Assembly (NCBI GenBank): GCA_934746015.1
Contig: CAKVEW010000008.1
Coordinates: forward strand, 1 to 64,000
Direction: 5' to 3'
Length of the DNA stretch: 64,000 nt
Origin: an uncultured Clostridium sp.
GTDB taxonomy: Bacteria > Bacillota > Clostridia > Clostridiales > Clostridiaceae
Below the pieces are notes generated by a model. The model was not told where the DNA came from, did no database searches, and worked only from the letters and a program-made list of their open reading frames with translations. This document shows, piece after piece, positions 9,434-18,917 of the stretch. The position numbers were made by a program, and so were the translations under genes. Position 1 is the stretch's first letter; every line of letters starts with the position of its first letter.

Positions 9434-10272
9434 TCTATGACTTAAGGCATATTTACAAGATTAAAGAGCTGATAAAGATAGCAAATATTGCAAGAAGTAC
9501 ATATTATTATTACTTAAAGTTATTTGAAAAGCCAGATAAATATTCAGAGATTAAGAAACTAATTCAAGAGATTTTTCATAATCATAAAGGTCGTTATGGT
9601 TATAGAAGAATAACAATGGAGTTGAAAAAAATAAATATCAAAATTAATCATAAGACAATACAAAGATTAATGAAGATTTTAAATTTAAAATGTATGGTTA
9701 GGCTTAAAAAGTATAAATCATATAAAGGTGAGGTAGGTAGAATTGCCGACAATATTTTAAAACGTGATTTTAAGGCGGATAAGCCAAATTTAAAATGGGT
9801 AACGGATATTACAGAATTCAATCTGTTCTGTCAAAAAGTATATTTATCCCCTATTTTAGATTTGTTTAATGGAGAAATAGTAAGTTACAATATTGGATAT
9901 AGACCAACTTTTGATTTAGTATCTAGTATGCTAACAAAAGCATTTGAAAATTTACCAAATAACACAAAACTAATACTTCATTCAGATCAAGGTTGGCATT
10001 ATCAAATTAAGCCATATCAAAGGATGCTGAAGAAAAAAGGTATTACTCAAAGTATGTCAAGAAAAGGTAATTGCTTGGATAATGCTGTTATAGAAAATTT
10101 CTTTGGTCATTTGAAATCTGAGTTGCTATATTTACAAAAATTTCAGAGCTTAGAGCATTTTATTGAAGAACTTCATGAATATATTTATTATTACAATAAT
10201 AATAGAATCAAAGCAAAGTTAAAAGGACTTAGTCCTGTAGAGTACAGAAATCAAGTCCTTCTAAATTATTAA
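9370..10272 (+). CDS. IS3-family transposase OrfB (reached by -1 frameshift)
   Basis: About 300 codons in the -1 frame from the A7 slippery run at 9370. The open frame reads IECLNSEKGIISQRDK, then ARSTYYYY, HKGRYGYRRI and the integrase core with the DDE triad: D in KWVTDITEF, D in LHSDQGWHYQ and E in AVIENFFGHLKSE. No start codon with a good ribosome binding site precedes the core, and the first internal ATG is at 9616, which supports translation only as an OrfAB fusion. All key residues are present, so the element may be active. Confidence 0.88.
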   Translation, partial: KKIECLNSEKGIISQRDKAQIIYDLRHIYKIKELIKIANIARSTYYYYLKLFEKPDKYSEIKKLIQEIFHNHKGRYGYRRITMELKKINIKINHKTIQRLMKILNLKCMVRLKKYKSYKGEVGRIADNILKRDFKADKPNLKWVTDITEFNLFCQKVYLSPILDLFNGEIVSYNIGYRPTFDLVSSMLTKAFENLPNNTKLILHSDQGWHYQIKPYQRMLKKKGITQSMSRKGNCLDNAVIENFFGHLKSELLYLQKFQSLEHFIEELHEYIYYYNNNRIKAKLKGLSPVEYRNQVLLNY

Positions 10273-10345
10273 ACTTAATAATGTCTAACTTTTTGGGAGC
10301 AGTTCCTTAGTATCCCACTAATACCCCCGGGCATAATATCTTAAT

Positions 10346-10720
10346 TTAATATTGTAATATATCTATTTTTATCTTAGTTCCAATTGTTCCTTCTACAATT
10401 CTATCTATAATTTCACTTTTCCTATTTCTACTCTTAATGTATACATTTGCTCGCTTAGCTATTTTCTTTAAATCTATTACGTTAAATTTATTTAGATATT
10501 CTAATGCTTTATCTTTATTTGAATAAGAATACACCTTATTTATTACTTCTTCTACCTTTTCTTCTGTGTTATTTATTTTCTTACATTTGGGACTTTTTTC
10601 TTTATCTATTAAAGTTATTTTCTTTTCTCCTTTGATTAATGAATTTAAATCTTCGTCTTTAAGTTTTAATATGAAATCAAAAGCTAATTTATTTACTAAA
10701 AGTATTTCTTTCTTATTCAT
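10346..10720 (-). CDS. small protein coupled to parA, possible SAP-like C-terminus
   Basis: 124 residues, lysine-rich and helical; family not recognised. The C-terminal part (about 76-112: LNKFNVIDLKKIAKRANVY, KSRNRKSEIIDRIVEG) resembles a SAP or Rho-N type nucleic-acid-binding motif (ELKxxAK...KSEII). Its ATG lies one base after the original stop of parA, so it was translationally coupled to it. A ParB-like or CopG-like partner role in plasmid partition is inferred from that position only. The frame itself is intact. Confidence 0.55.
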   Translation of the reverse strand: MNKKEILLVNKLAFDFILKLKDEDLNSLIKGEKKITLIDKEKSPKCKKINNTEEKVEEVINKVYSYSNKDKALEYLNKFNVIDLKKIAKRANVYIKSRNRKSEIIDRIVEGTIGTKIKIDILQY

Positions 10721-10721
10721 A

Positions 10722-11681
<960 letters not shown>

Positions 11682-11726
11682 TTAATCCATAAATACCTTT
11701 TTAAATCTTATTTTATATTTATCTAA

Positions 11727-11774
11727 ATAAAAATAAGCTAATAACTATTAATAACTAGTTACTAGCTTATTTTC
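11727..11774 (-). terminator. terminator after the MazG-like gene
   Basis: AAAATAAGCTA and TAGCTTATTTT arms with a second inner pairing (TAACTA/TAGTTA). On the minus strand the hairpin is followed by TTTATTT, and it lies about 20 bases after the MazG-like stop codon. Confidence 0.65.
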
Positions 11775-11795
11775 TATGCTAATCAATATTACTTT

Positions 11796-12110
11796 TTAAA
11801 GTTCTGTGTACTTTTTACTTGTTCCTTTAGCCTTTTCTACTGGATACTTCTTTTCGTTCTTGTCCATTTTCTTATCCATTATTTCTTCTATATTAACTCC
11901 TAGAGAATCTGCCATATGTAAGCAATAAATCATAACATCAGCTAATTCTTCACATACCTCTTCTTTATTATAATTATCATTCCAAAGGAAATGTTCTAAC
12001 AATTCCCCTGACTCAATACTTATTGCCTTTGCTAAATTTGCTGGTGTATGAAATTGTGACCATTCTCTATCATCTCTAAATTTTCTTATTCTATTTTTTA
12101 TTTCTTCCAT
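11796..12110 (-). CDS. MazG-like nucleotide pyrophosphohydrolase
   Basis: 104 residues, the compact RS21-C6/dCTPase-type MazG fold. The metal-binding helices are visible: ISIESGELLEHFLW (ExxE) and EELADVMIYCLHMADSLG (ExxxD) about 30 residues apart, and the tail is lysine-rich. This family hydrolyses (d)NTPs to the monophosphate and PPi, removing damaged or excess nucleotides; some members act in phage defence. The gene stands alone with its own terminator, between the parA remnant and the nuclease-helicase gene. Confidence 0.8.
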   Translation of the reverse strand: MEEIKNRIRKFRDDREWSQFHTPANLAKAISIESGELLEHFLWNDNYNKEEVCEELADVMIYCLHMADSLGVNIEEIMDKKMDKNEKKYPVEKAKGTSKKYTEL

Positions 12111-12195
12111 AAATATTCTCTCCCTTCTTAACTTTAGTGTACTCTTTTAATTATGAAATCACATTTTTTATTAATCTAAGTAGTTATAATAAACA

Positions 12196-14121
12196 TTAAA
12201 GTAATACTTTATCCATATTATTTTCGATATCTTTAAATTGAATATTATAATTTATTAACTCAATTCTATTTTTCAAATATGTAGATAAAGCTTTATCAAC
12301 ACAATAAATATAGCATCCCTTTTGTCCTCTTGTCATAAGAGTTCTATATGTATTTTTAATTATTTCATCTGAAATATCTAAAGCCTTCTTTGGATTTTCT
12401 TTATATAATTTCTTTATTCCGTTTAAACTCTTATCTGTTTTTGCTCTTTTGGTGAAATCTGTTATAATCCTTCCATTTTCGAATCTAATATCTTCGCCAA
12501 TAATTACTCCAACATAATCAAATTCTAACCCTTGAGCTGTATGAATACATCCAACTTCATTGATACTATCTTTGTCTATAGCCCAAGTTTTAGTATTACT
12601 TAAGTTCCATTTCATTTTAAAGTCATAATCATCAATTTCAATATCATATTTATTAATATCCTTTTTACTTACCCAGTCCCAACAATATCCCGCCAACATT
12701 CTTGCCTTGTTATTCTCATTATTTAAATTCTTTATTGTCTTATATACTTCATTAGGATCATCAAATATTTTTATATCATAATTAAAATCAAATCCGTCAA
12801 AATTACCTGTATTCTTTATTTCTAGCACATCGTCTATCCATGATAAATAACCATCACTACCATTGCATCTAAATTGTGATGTCAATTCTAATTTTGTTAC
12901 TTTTGCATTAAATTCAGAAGCAAATTTCTCTATCTCTGAAATACTACCATTATCATCCATAGTAACTCTTTGATTTTCATCAATGAAAAATACTGAGACT
13001 TTAGATGAATTAATAATTTCCTTTACTTGGTTTTCTCCTAAGTTCTTAAATATACCAGATTTTTTCATAAGTCTATGTGCTTCATCAACTAAAATAACAT
13101 CTATTTCATTGCTATTTACATCTATAAAACATCCTGATCCTTTAAATAAATTATCTATATATTTCTTACTATATCTATCTCTTAACTTTTTATTATATAC
13201 TTCTCTAGGTGCTGAATTTTTTGATACATAATATGTTAATAAATTTTCTGATAAAAGCTTTACTAATAAATTTATGGCTAATACAGATTTTCCTGTACCA
13301 GGTCCTCCCTCTACAATGAAAACTTTCTTTTCTCCAGATAACATTGCTTTTTTAGTTGATTTTCTTATTTTTTCAAATACAACCTTTTGATCATCAATCA
13401 TTAAAAACTCTTCATTACCTTGAAGCATTAATAATAAATCATCTTGAAGGGATTTTGACGGTCTTATTTTACCATTTTCAATTTCAAATAATCCTTTCCC
13501 TTCATCACCCTTTTTAACAAAATTAGATATGAAATTTCTTAATTTAACAGCATCTCCCTTAGTAAATACAGGTGCTTTATATATATATTCACTATAGGCT
13601 TGGCTTAATAATGGATCATCATTCTCTAAACAACTATAATTGTGTAAATATGCACATGGATGTAAAATTATTTTTTCTTTTTCAACTGAATCATTATAAT
13701 CTTCTATTAAAGAAGCATATGACCATGCTTGATATGATGGATGTGTAGTTTTAACAATATGTCTATTAATTAACGTCCTAACAACAGCATCTTCATCATC
13801 AACTTTTTCTATACTCTCCCATTGTTTTAATTCAACAATTATAATATGTTCCTTCTCATTCTCATCTAATCCAGTAATAATAAAATCTATTCTTCTTGAA
13901 GTAGATGGTATTCTATATTCAATAGCTACTCCACAATTATCTGGAATACTATCTGAATTTAAGGCTTTATACATATATTGCATTGAATTATCCCATGACT
14001 TAAATTCTCTATAATTAGATTTGCCTATCTTTTCTTTATACTTTTTATCTATTTCTAAGCTAATTTTATCACTTTCAACATGTTCCATAAATTCTGATTT
14101 TGATGCCCTATAAACTATCAT
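12196..14121 (-). CDS. PD-(D/E)XK nuclease fused to DUF2075-type SF1 helicase
   Basis: 641 residues. The N-terminal region (about 60-115) contains RRIDFIITG and HIIIVELKQW, a D...ExK nuclease core. The C-terminal two thirds is an SF1/DUF2075 ATPase: Walker A VEGGPGTGKSVLAINLL (about 270), Walker B DVILVDEAHRL, a motif around FFIDENQRV, and C-terminal IHTAQGLEFDYVGVIIGED and YRTLMTRGQKGCYIY. Such proteins occur in accessory regions and are suspected nucleic-acid processing or defence enzymes; the precise function is unknown. Start ATG 14121 follows AAGGTGAG; the GTG at 14130 overlaps it. It is probably independent of its neighbours. Confidence 0.8.
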   Translation of the reverse strand: MIVYRASKSEFMEHVESDKISLEIDKKYKEKIGKSNYREFKSWDNSMQYMYKALNSDSIPDNCGVAIEYRIPSTSRRIDFIITGLDENEKEHIIIVELKQWESIEKVDDEDAVVRTLINRHIVKTTHPSYQAWSYASLIEDYNDSVEKEKIILHPCAYLHNYSCLENDDPLLSQAYSEYIYKAPVFTKGDAVKLRNFISNFVKKGDEGKGLFEIENGKIRPSKSLQDDLLLMLQGNEEFLMIDDQKVVFEKIRKSTKKAMLSGEKKVFIVEGGPGTGKSVLAINLLVKLLSENLLTYYVSKNSAPREVYNKKLRDRYSKKYIDNLFKGSGCFIDVNSNEIDVILVDEAHRLMKKSGIFKNLGENQVKEIINSSKVSVFFIDENQRVTMDDNGSISEIEKFASEFNAKVTKLELTSQFRCNGSDGYLSWIDDVLEIKNTGNFDGFDFNYDIKIFDDPNEVYKTIKNLNNENNKARMLAGYCWDWVSKKDINKYDIEIDDYDFKMKWNLSNTKTWAIDKDSINEVGCIHTAQGLEFDYVGVIIGEDIRFENGRIITDFTKRAKTDKSLNGIKKLYKENPKKALDISDEIIKNTYRTLMTRGQKGCYIYCVDKALSTYLKNRIELINYNIQFKDIENNMDKVLL

Positions 14122-14170
14122 ATATCTCACCTTTTCTATAAACCTTTTATCAAGTATATATTTACTTCTA

Positions 14171-15319
14171 TTATACTATAGTTAATGAACATATATAATT
14201 AAAATCTAATATATCATCTTCAAAAGTATCTATTAAGAATTCCATTACTGCATCAGAATTATTTCCTATAATCCTTGAAAAAATTACAATATAATCTTTT
14301 ATGTCTTGAGTGTTAATTTCTTTTTCTATATTAATACAATATCTTAAAAATACAGCATGTCTTATAAATAAATATTCTAATATAATCATTTCCAAGGAAA
14401 TAATTATCTCTTCTAAATCATCACTAATACAACTACTTAAAACCTTTGATACAATACAGTTTTCCATTAAATTATCATAGTCTTTAAATAGAATCTTAAA
14501 TTCTTTCCAATTATTAAAAAGCTTTTCTATATTAATTTCTTCAGCAAGTTTATAAATATCTTTTAGTGTTTCCTTAAAAAGAGGAACATTTCTATAGTTT
14601 TCTATTATATCTATAAATAATGAATTTATTTCTTTTAAGTCTTTTATATTATCTTTATTTTCATAAACTTTATATTTATTTAATTCTTCTTTTATATAAT
14701 TTTCAGATTTATATTTATCTAAAAGCTCTATTAAAGCTTCATAATCTAAATCATCATTATCAAGAATATTAAAAAGTATATTGTAAGAAAGAATAATCTT
14801 ATTTTCTAAACTAATATCTTCTATTTGAAGTATATTAACTATATTTTCTCTTATTTTTAAGCAGCCCAAATCTTCAATATAAGATAAATCTTCATTAGAC
14901 TCTATATTAATCTTTTCTTTCATATTGCTAATTATATTAACTACTTCAGGACATGAACAAGATAAAGTAAGTTCTTTTACATCTTCAAAATCATTTTCTA
15001 TTCTGGGAAAGCTTTTACAAGTTGAAGATAAATATTCTTCACCATGGTTTATAACTATATTGCATAACCCTTCATCAGTTAATAAAGGACATGCTCCCCT
15101 TGTCTCCTTTTTTATTAAGTAACTATCTTCACCATTACTTTTTATAAATCTTACATTATCTAAAAGATAGTTAAGCTCATCTTTTTCTTTCCACTTATTA
15201 TAAGTGCTAGTATCTACATTTATATCCCAGCCCTTACAACAGGTAAATCTACATTTATCTGCTGTACATTTAAATTTATCATATCCTTTTATCTTTAAGA
15301 TATTATCTATTTTTTTCAT
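14171..15319 (-). CDS. fliB: FliB-type flagellin lysine-N-methylase
   Basis: 382 residues. The N-terminal cysteine cluster (C18, C23, C27, C28 in KFKCTADKCRFTCCKGWD), then RGACPLLTDEGLCNI, STCKSFPR and LSCSCPE, is the hallmark of the FliB family, which methylates lysines on flagellin in Salmonella and is thought to bind an Fe-S cluster. The C-terminal two thirds is helical without catalytic motifs I can name. There are no flagellar genes nearby, so the substrate here is open. GGGG lies before the ATG. Confidence 0.78.
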   Translation of the reverse strand: MKKIDNILKIKGYDKFKCTADKCRFTCCKGWDINVDTSTYNKWKEKDELNYLLDNVRFIKSNGEDSYLIKKETRGACPLLTDEGLCNIVINHGEEYLSSTCKSFPRIENDFEDVKELTLSCSCPEVVNIISNMKEKINIESNEDLSYIEDLGCLKIRENIVNILQIEDISLENKIILSYNILFNILDNDDLDYEALIELLDKYKSENYIKEELNKYKVYENKDNIKDLKEINSLFIDIIENYRNVPLFKETLKDIYKLAEEINIEKLFNNWKEFKILFKDYDNLMENCIVSKVLSSCISDDLEEIIISLEMIILEYLFIRHAVFLRYCINIEKEINTQDIKDYIVIFSRIIGNNSDAVMEFLIDTFEDDILDFNYICSLTIV

Positions 15320-15365
15320 ATAATAACCCCAACTTCTACTTTAGTTTAGTATAGTTCTTTTAGCT

Positions 15366-16127
15366 TTAATCATTAGATATTAGCTCTTTAACTTCAATTA
15401 ATGGATTTCTATATCTATTCTTCTTTAAAGTTTTATTGCCAATATTTATAGCTTCTTTAGGACATATATTTATACATGCCATACAATCAGTACAATTTCC
15501 TAACCATATTGGCTTATTATTCATCATTTTAATATTATCTACTGGACAAATGGCTTTACACATTTCACAGCCTATGCATTTATCATTAACATTAAATGCC
15601 TTGTCTTTATTTTTAAATAAGTTTTTCCAAGCCTTATATAATATTTTCTTGCTTTTATAATTAACCTTCTTTACTTCTTGCTTTTTAATAATTTCAATAA
15701 AATCCTTTATTATATCCTCATTTAACTCTATTGATTTAAGAGCTCTCTCCTTTGTTGGATTTTTCCCTGCTCTTGTGTAATTTGAAATATATTTTACACA
15801 TAAGTAATTACTAATCTCCCCCTTATCCCCTAAAAGTTCATTAATGTGAGGAAAGCTTATTTTAGCTTTTCCTCCTCCAGTAACTCCTACTGCAAAAATA
15901 TATGATTTTTCCTTTATATTTAATTTAGATATAAACTCCTCAACAACTATAGGTAATGAGCCACAATGTATTGGATATACAAAGCCTATTACATTATCTT
16001 CTACATTAAAATCCTCTTCTTTTAAAGCCTTTGGTATAGATATTAACTCACAATTTTCTACTGATTCTTTGATTTTTTTAGCTACATATAATGAATTTCC
16101 TGTGGCTGAAAAATAATAAATTTTCAT
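15366..16127 (-). CDS. EFR1-family flavodoxin-ferredoxin fusion protein
   Basis: 253 residues. The N-terminus is flavodoxin-like (about 1-150) with the FMN phosphate loop YYFSATGNSLYVAKKI. The C-terminus has two 4Fe-4S motifs, CIGCEMCKAICP and CTDCMACINICP (about 185-230). EFR1 proteins are clostridial electron carriers of unknown partner. GGGAGAGGGAAC precedes ATG. It lies 46 bases after fliB's start region on the same strand, so the two could be one transcript. An electron-transfer role is secure; the pathway is not. Confidence 0.85.
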   Translation of the reverse strand: MKIYYFSATGNSLYVAKKIKESVENCELISIPKALKEEDFNVEDNVIGFVYPIHCGSLPIVVEEFISKLNIKEKSYIFAVGVTGGGKAKISFPHINELLGDKGEISNYLCVKYISNYTRAGKNPTKERALKSIELNEDIIKDFIEIIKKQEVKKVNYKSKKILYKAWKNLFKNKDKAFNVNDKCIGCEMCKAICPVDNIKMMNNKPIWLGNCTDCMACINICPKEAINIGNKTLKKNRYRNPLIEVKELISND

Positions 16128-16263
16128 GTTCCCTCTCCCTTTATCTATTTACTATAATTTTAATTTTAAATGAAATATATAAATTTGCAATTAAGTTAAA
16201 TATCAAAGGTAATACACATTATTCTTTTCTTTCGGATAATCAAGAAAAAACACTTCATATCTT

Positions 16264-16292
16264 TTGACATATCCATTAAATATATGTATAAT
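16264..16292 (+). promoter_or_regulatory. consensus sigma-A promoter of guaC
   Basis: TTGACA (16264-16269), a 17-base spacer and TATAAT (16287-16292), an exact consensus match. The expected start of transcription is near 16299, just before an inverted repeat. Confidence 0.85.
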
Positions 16293-16303
16293 ATAGCTTG
16301 TTT

Positions 16304-16339
16304 ACGAACTATAAATTTATATTTATAAAAATAATTCGT
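16304..16339 (+). promoter_or_regulatory. operator-like inverted repeat ACGAA...TTCGT in the guaC leader
   Basis: ACGAAC and ATTCGT half-sites lie immediately after the predicted transcription start. They recall PurBox half-sites (CGAAC), but the spacing is wider than usual, so PurR control is only a suggestion. An RNA hairpin is the alternative. Confidence 0.35.
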
Positions 16340-16354
16340 ATAAAAGAGGTAAGA

Positions 16355-17338
16355 ATGGATAAAGTATTTGATTATGAAGATATACAATTAATACCAGGAA
16401 AATGTATAGTAAACAGTCGTTCTGAATGTGATACATCTATAACGTTTGGAGGGAGAACCTTCAAGTTACCTGTAGTTCCTGCAAATATGCAAACTATTAT
16501 AGATGAAAAAATTGCAACTTATCTAGCTGAGAATGGATACTTTTATATAATGCACCGTTTCAAGCCAGAGCAAAGAATGGCTTTTATTAAAGATATGAAA
16601 GAGAAAAACTTATATTCTTCTATAAGTGTTGGAGTTAAAGATGAAGAATATGCCTTTATTAAAGAATTAAAAGCAGAAAATCTTTCTCCTGAATATATAA
16701 CAATTGATATTGCTCATGGACATTCTGATGCAGTTATTAATATGATTAAGCACATTAAAAAGCATTTACCAGAAAGCTTTGTTATTGCAGGAAATGTTGG
16801 AACACCTGAAGCAGTAAAAGAACTTGAAAATGCTGGTGCCGATGCTACAAAGGTAGGAATTGGCCCTGGAAAAGTATGTATAACTAAAATTAAGACAGGC
16901 TTTGGTACAGGGGGGTGGCAATTAGCTGCTCTTCGTTGGTGTGCAAGAGCTGCAACTAAACCCATTATTGCAGATGGTGGTATTCGTACTCATGGGGATA
17001 TAGCTAAATCAATTAGATTTGGTGCTTCTATGGTTATGATAGGTTCACTATTTGCTGGACATGAAGAATCCCCTGGGGAAACTATTGAAAAAGACGGAAA
17101 GATTTATAAGGAATACTTTGGTTCTGCTTCTGAATTCCAAAAGGGTGAAAGAAGAAATGTTGAAGGCAAAAAAATGTTTGTGGACTATAAAGGTTCTTTA
17201 AAAGATACCTTAGTAGAAATGCAACAAGACCTTCAATCATCTATTTCTTATGCAGGCGGTAAAAAGTTAGAGACAATAAGAACTGTTGATTATGTAGTTG
17301 TTAAAAATTCAATTTTTAATGGTGATAAAGTATATTAA
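16355..17338 (+). CDS. guaC: GMP reductase
   Basis: 327 residues, normal for Firmicute GMP reductases. It converts GMP to IMP with NADPH and release of ammonia. Visible motifs: [25 protein letters not shown], the IMPDH/GMPR loop with the catalytic Cys in [13 protein letters not shown], and the phosphate site [17 protein letters not shown]. It lacks the CBS domains of IMP dehydrogenase, and TGFGTGGWQ follows the catalytic loop as in GuaC. The start at 16355 follows AAGAGG; the longer frame from 16298 begins upstream of any ribosome binding site and overlaps the promoter region. Monocistronic, with its own promoter and terminator. Confidence 0.93.
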   Translation: MDKVFDYEDIQLIPGKCIVNSRSECDTSITFGGRTFKLPVVPANMQTIIDEKIATYLAENGYFYIMHRFKPEQRMAFIKDMKEKNLYSSISVGVKDEEYAFIKELKAENLSPEYITIDIAHGHSDAVINMIKHIKKHLPESFVIAGNVGTPEAVKELENAGADATKVGIGPGKVCITKIKTGFGTGGWQLAALRWCARAATKPIIADGGIRTHGDIAKSIRFGASMVMIGSLFAGHEESPGETIEKDGKIYKEYFGSASEFQKGERRNVEGKKMFVDYKGSLKDTLVEMQQDLQSSISYAGGKKLETIRTVDYVVVKNSIFNGDKVY

Positions 17339-17350
17339 AATTACTTAGGC

Positions 17351-17392
17351 AAAAAATCTACTGCTAATTTAAATATTAACAGTAGATTTTTT
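17351..17392 (+). terminator. bidirectional terminator between guaC and the Nramp gene
   Basis: Perfect 13-bp arms AAAAAATCTACTG and CAGTAGATTTTTT with a 16-base loop and T runs in both directions, serving both convergent genes. Confidence 0.85.
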
Positions 17393-17439
17393 TATTTTAC
17401 ATCCATAATTATTCTAATTTAATTTTTTAGAATTTATTT

Positions 17440-18693
17440 TTAAATATAACTTATTAACAGCATAATATTTAAAATTGTTACTATTCCACCTATTGTCCAT
17501 AGCATAATATTTTCTCTTAAGGTATTCTTATACTCTCCCATAACCTTTTTAGATGATGTTAAATATATTTGAGCAAAAATAGTTATTGGGAGTTGTACAC
17601 TTAATAGCATTTGAGAATATAACAATCCTTTAAATGGATTACTAATAAAGAATATTATTATTAATGCAGATATAATTGTTATTAAAACTCCTAACTTACT
17701 GTACTTTTCATTTATATCATAGGATTTCTTAAATAATCCTGCAAATATCGATCCTCCTGCCATTCCTGCTGTAACGCAAGATGCTATTCCTGCAAAAAGC
17801 AATGCTATTGCAAATATTATTGCTGCTGAATTTCCTAGTAGTGGCTTTAATAACTCTTGTGCTTGTTCAAGTTCTGATACTGAAATATTATTTTTAAAGA
17901 ATGTTATAGATACTAGAACCATTGCACTATTTATAATAAAACCTATTATCATAGATAAAATTGTATCCATGTATTCATATTTTAATTGTCTCTCCATAAT
18001 AGCTTTATCTTTAAGATTCCATTCCCTACTTTGAATTACTTCAGAATGTAAAAATAGGTTATGTGGCATAACTACTGCTCCTAGTACACTCATTATTATT
18101 GGTAGAGATCCACTAGGAATAGATGGTACTACCCATCCTTTAACAGCTTCTCCCCAGTTAACATTAGTTAAAGCAGATTCAAATATAAATGAAAATCCAA
18201 TTATTGATACAAACCCAATAATAATTTTTTCTATCTTCTTATATGAATTTGAAAAAAGCATTAAAGTTATAAAAATTGATACTATCAATGACCCTAATTT
18301 TATAGGAATATTAAAAAGCATTTTCAAGCCTATAGCTGCACCTAAAATTTCTGCCATGGCCGTTCCTATTGCTGCTAATATTGCTGTTGAAGTTATTATT
18401 TTACCTATAGCAGGCTTTATATATTCAGTTATAGCTTCAGAAATACACAAACCTGTAACTATTCCTAAATGTGCTGCATTATGCTGTAATATTATTAACA
18501 TTATTGTAGATAATGTTACTATCCATAATAATTTGTATCCATATTCTGAACCTGCTGAAATATTAGATACCCAATTCCCTGGGTCTATAAATCCGACTGT
18601 TACTAATATTCCTGGTCCTATAAATTTCAAAAATTCTTTTCCGCTGAATTTTTTATTTTCTCTTATGAAATTACTTTTTACCCTTTTTTTCAT
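17440..18693 (-). CDS. mntH: Nramp-family divalent metal transporter (MntH-like)
   Basis: 417 residues with about 11 hydrophobic segments. The TM1 metal site GFIDPGNWVSNISAG carries the DPGN motif, and TM6 has MPHNLFLHSEVIQSR, the second Nramp signature. It imports Mn2+ and possibly Fe2+ with protons across the cytoplasmic membrane. Start: ATG 18693, nine bases after GGAAGG; a GTG directly before it is an alternative. No MntR or Fur box was recognised upstream. The metal preference cannot be fixed beyond the DPGN/MPH motifs. Confidence 0.88.
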   Translation of the reverse strand: MKKRVKSNFIRENKKFSGKEFLKFIGPGILVTVGFIDPGNWVSNISAGSEYGYKLLWIVTLSTIMLIILQHNAAHLGIVTGLCISEAITEYIKPAIGKIITSTAILAAIGTAMAEILGAAIGLKMLFNIPIKLGSLIVSIFITLMLFSNSYKKIEKIIIGFVSIIGFSFIFESALTNVNWGEAVKGWVVPSIPSGSLPIIMSVLGAVVMPHNLFLHSEVIQSREWNLKDKAIMERQLKYEYMDTILSMIIGFIINSAMVLVSITFFKNNISVSELEQAQELLKPLLGNSAAIIFAIALLFAGIASCVTAGMAGGSIFAGLFKKSYDINEKYSKLGVLITIISALIIIFFISNPFKGLLYSQMLLSVQLPITIFAQIYLTSSKKVMGEYKNTLRENIMLWTIGGIVTILNIMLLISYI

Positions 18694-18861
18694 CACAAAT
18701 TACCTTCCTTACTATTAAGTATAGTCCTTTTATATAAAATTACAACTTTACACTATTATTACTTTAATTTATCAATTAATTATAATTGCTTAATATAAAC
18801 AATATTCTTTTAATAGTAATACTGATAAAGGAAAAAATTATAATTTAAAAATATTAAACAA

Positions 18862-18902
18862 AAAAAAGCCATCTATGTACATTTGTACTATATAGATGAC
18901 CT
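18862..18902 (-). terminator. terminator of the mccB-luxS-mccA operon
   Basis: ATCTAT-GTAC/GTAC-TATATAGAT hairpin, followed on the minus strand by GGC and a run of seven T, just after the mccA stop. Confidence 0.8.
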
Positions 18903-18917
18903 TTCATTATTTACTTA

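Larger units (their letters stand above)
9000..10317 (+). mobile_element. IS3-family (IS150-like) insertion sequence
   Basis: Two overlapping transposase frames flanked by imperfect inverted repeats. The core repeats are TGCACCCCAAAAATTAGACA on the left (from 9016) and TGCTCCCAAAAAGTTAGACA read inward from 10301 on the right. The match continues outward (GTGGGnTACTAAnG at both ends), so the outer limits are probably 9000 and 10317. No clear target duplication was seen. The element sits between the restriction operon promoter and the broken parA. Confidence 0.85.

Noticed and set aside
16298..16354. Longer N-terminus for GMP reductase
   Set aside because: The extension overlaps the predicted transcription start and operator repeat and has no ribosome binding site; AAGAGG marks the ATG at 16355.
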